DNA of 6,473 nt from Clostridiales bacterium (GTDB lineage: Bacteria; Bacillota; Clostridia; Saccharofermentanales; Saccharofermentanaceae), in contig JAGAFH010000115.1 in NCBI GenBank assembly GCA_017612755.1, forward strand, positions 1 to 6,473, in the 5' to 3' direction. The position numbers were made by a program, and so were the translations under genes. The notes below the pieces were generated by a model. That model had not been told where the DNA came from. It saw nothing but the letters and a program-made list of their open reading frames with translations, and searched no databases. Positions within the stretch are counted from its first letter, which is position 1; each line of letters opens with the position of its first letter. Shown here one piece after another: positions 5,568-6,473 of the stretch.

Positions 5568-5588
5568 AAGGGATACCGCTAATCCCTT
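5568..5588 (-). promoter_or_regulatory. 7-bp inverted repeat in the leader of the hydrogenase operon
   Basis: AAGGGAT (5568-5574) and ATCCCTT (5582-5588) are perfect inverted copies separated by 7 nt, between the predicted promoter and the flavoprotein start. It has the same 7-7-7 layout and AAGG/CCTT ends as the inverted repeat in the hpf leader. It does not resemble the usual Rex redox-operator half-sites (TTGTTAA/TTAACAA). It may be an operator or an mRNA 5' hairpin; function unknown. Confidence 0.4.
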
Positions 5589-5605
5589 TACATAAGCCGA
5601 CAACT

Positions 5606-5634
5606 ATTTTACCACAGAAAGGAATGCTTTTTAA
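5606..5634 (-). promoter_or_regulatory. Candidate promoter of the hydrogenase operon
   Basis: On the minus strand TTAAAA (5634-5629, 4 of 6 matches to TTGACA) and TAAAAT (5611-5606, 5 of 6 matches to TATAAT) are separated by 17 nt. Transcription would begin near 5599, about 70 nt before the flavoprotein ATG, placing the 5568-5588 inverted repeat in the leader. The 135-nt space up to the neighbouring gene shows no strong terminator, so some read-through from that gene is possible. Confidence 0.45.
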
Positions 5635-5663
5635 TTATAATATTTTAAGAAAAGTGAGAGAAA

Positions 5664-6473
5664 TCAGATCCCTTTCCTGAGATCATTTATGTAATCGGTA
5701 TACTCCGGGGGAAGGTCCAGTTCGGGCCGGTCCTGTATATTCCAGCCGAGAGAGGAAGTCCCCTCAAGAACCTCATCGATCAAAGAAGGAACCGTAATGA
5801 TCTTGTATGCACAGTAGGTGGCGCTGTCTGTGTCGCCTTTTTCAAGATAAAGGTTCATGGCTACGCTCATCATGTCGATATAATCCAGATACTCCTCCAA
5901 AGAGTATTTGTTATGTGATATGGCCTTGAGCTTATATTCTTCCATGGCGGGGATATCACCTCTTGAAAAGGCGGCCCGGGCCTTGGCAGAATTTGCAATG
6001 GAGCAGGAGGGGTTAAGGGCAAGGATCTTATCGGCCGTAAACTCCATCTGTTCTGCATCATCACATTCCTTTAAGATCTCTATCCAGCAGTCTGTATACC
6101 CAGGATAGACCTTAACTGCAGCTTCGTTCTTTTCCATGTGCCCAAGGGCGGAAGCCGCACCAAAATAAAGGGACACACAGGCGGAGATAACAAGAGCGAT
6201 ATAAAGCTCCGGAGCCTTGGTGAAAACATAAGACTTAACTTCCTTTTCATTGTCCCGCAGAAGTGCCATCAGGATAAGGCCCATGGCAATAAACTGAAGG
6301 TCAAAGTCGAAAAGCACATGTACAAGGATAAGGATAGAAGCAGCATACTTAACTGCGTTACCTTTGCGGAGCGACTTTATAAGCGCGAAAACAGAAAACC
6401 CAAAAGGTACCCATCCTGCGTCAAGAAGCATCTGAAGGTAGTCGTTATGTATGTGCACTACTGAATAGACACC
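5664..6473 (-). CDS. O-antigen ligase/polymerase-like membrane protein, C-terminal part (partial)
   Basis: The frame is open through the right edge and stops at TGA (5664-5666), giving 269 visible residues. The first visible residues contain HIHNDYLQMLLDAGW, the hallmark of the large periplasmic loop of Wzy_C/O-antigen ligase-like proteins, which join or polymerise surface glycans on lipid carriers in the membrane. Hydrophobic segments follow at about 18-35, 43-72 (including the family-typical HVLFDFDLQF) and 89-110. From residue 111 the protein is soluble and helical, with repeated Ala/Tyr/Glu-rich helices that suggest a TPR-like tail, as in other members with such extensions. A GTG near the edge (6456-6458) is not a credible start, because the motif sits right after it and the frame continues upstream. 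No clear terminator follows. The family call is good; the sugar substrate is unknown. Confidence 0.8.
   Translation of the reverse strand, partial: GVYSVVHIHNDYLQMLLDAGWVPFGFSVFALIKSLRKGNAVKYAASILILVHVLFDFDLQFIAMGLILMALLRDNEKEVKSYVFTKAPELYIALVISACVSLYFGAASALGHMEKNEAAVKVYPGYTDCWIEILKECDDAEQMEFTADKILALNPSCSIANSAKARAAFSRGDIPAMEEYKLKAISHNKYSLEEYLDYIDMMSVAMNLYLEKGDTDSATYCAYKIITVPSLIDEVLEGTSSLGWNIQDRPELDLPPEYTDYINDLRKGI

Noticed and set aside
5568..5611. Rex redox-sensor operator for the hydrogenase operon
   Set aside because: Neither the inverted repeat nor the -10 region fits the TTGTTAA/TTAACAA half-sites expected for Rex.

Overview
The window looks like chromosomal DNA of an anaerobic Clostridia member. 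A Lachnospiraceae-type gut or rumen bacterium is my best guess, but this is inference. The reasons are strong GGAGG-type ribosome binding sites, a long-form ribosome hibernation factor, a CpI-like [FeFe] hydrogenase with an iron-sulfur flavoprotein partner, moderate GC and ordinary use of TAA as stop.

Layout. Positions 1-191 hold the 3' end of a zinc-ribbon protein with an Ala/Pro/Glu-rich tail, followed by a terminator. hpf (350-892, +) has its own promoter, a leader inverted repeat and a terminator. The spacer 951-1228 is the least ordinary part. It holds three 41-bp palindromic units, each made of four TTGACC/GGTCAA half-sites, repeated exactly every 63 bp. These are followed by short TTGTCGT direct repeats and a 10-bp inverted repeat that encloses the ribosome binding site of the next gene. 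That gene (1229-1939, +) encodes a stand-alone PD-(D/E)XK-type nuclease-like protein with codon use unlike hpf. It converges on the minus-strand hydrogenase operon, and the two share one hairpin (1944-1965), whose U-tract favours the hydrogenase operon.

The hydrogenase operon (5634 to 1938, -) has a plausible promoter at 5606-5634. It encodes a NuoF-C/GltD-like FAD and iron-sulfur flavoprotein, then hydA (575 residues, all H-cluster ligands present). The two reading frames overlap by 7 nt, so translation is probably coupled. Together they would move electrons between NAD(P)H and protons/H2. The flavoprotein frame is cut by one in-frame TAA at 4116-4118. The downstream 139 codons remain in frame and carry the second FAD motif, so this is a recent nonsense mutation, a sequencing error, or an active split.

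The right edge (5664-6473, -) is the C-terminal part of an O-antigen ligase/polymerase-like membrane protein with a helical, possibly TPR-like tail. It continues beyond the window and belongs to cell-surface polysaccharide synthesis, unrelated to the hydrogenase.

No tRNA, rRNA, transposase or CRISPR array was seen. The most promising undescribed element is the 63-bp repeat array together with the hairpin-embedded start of the nuclease gene.
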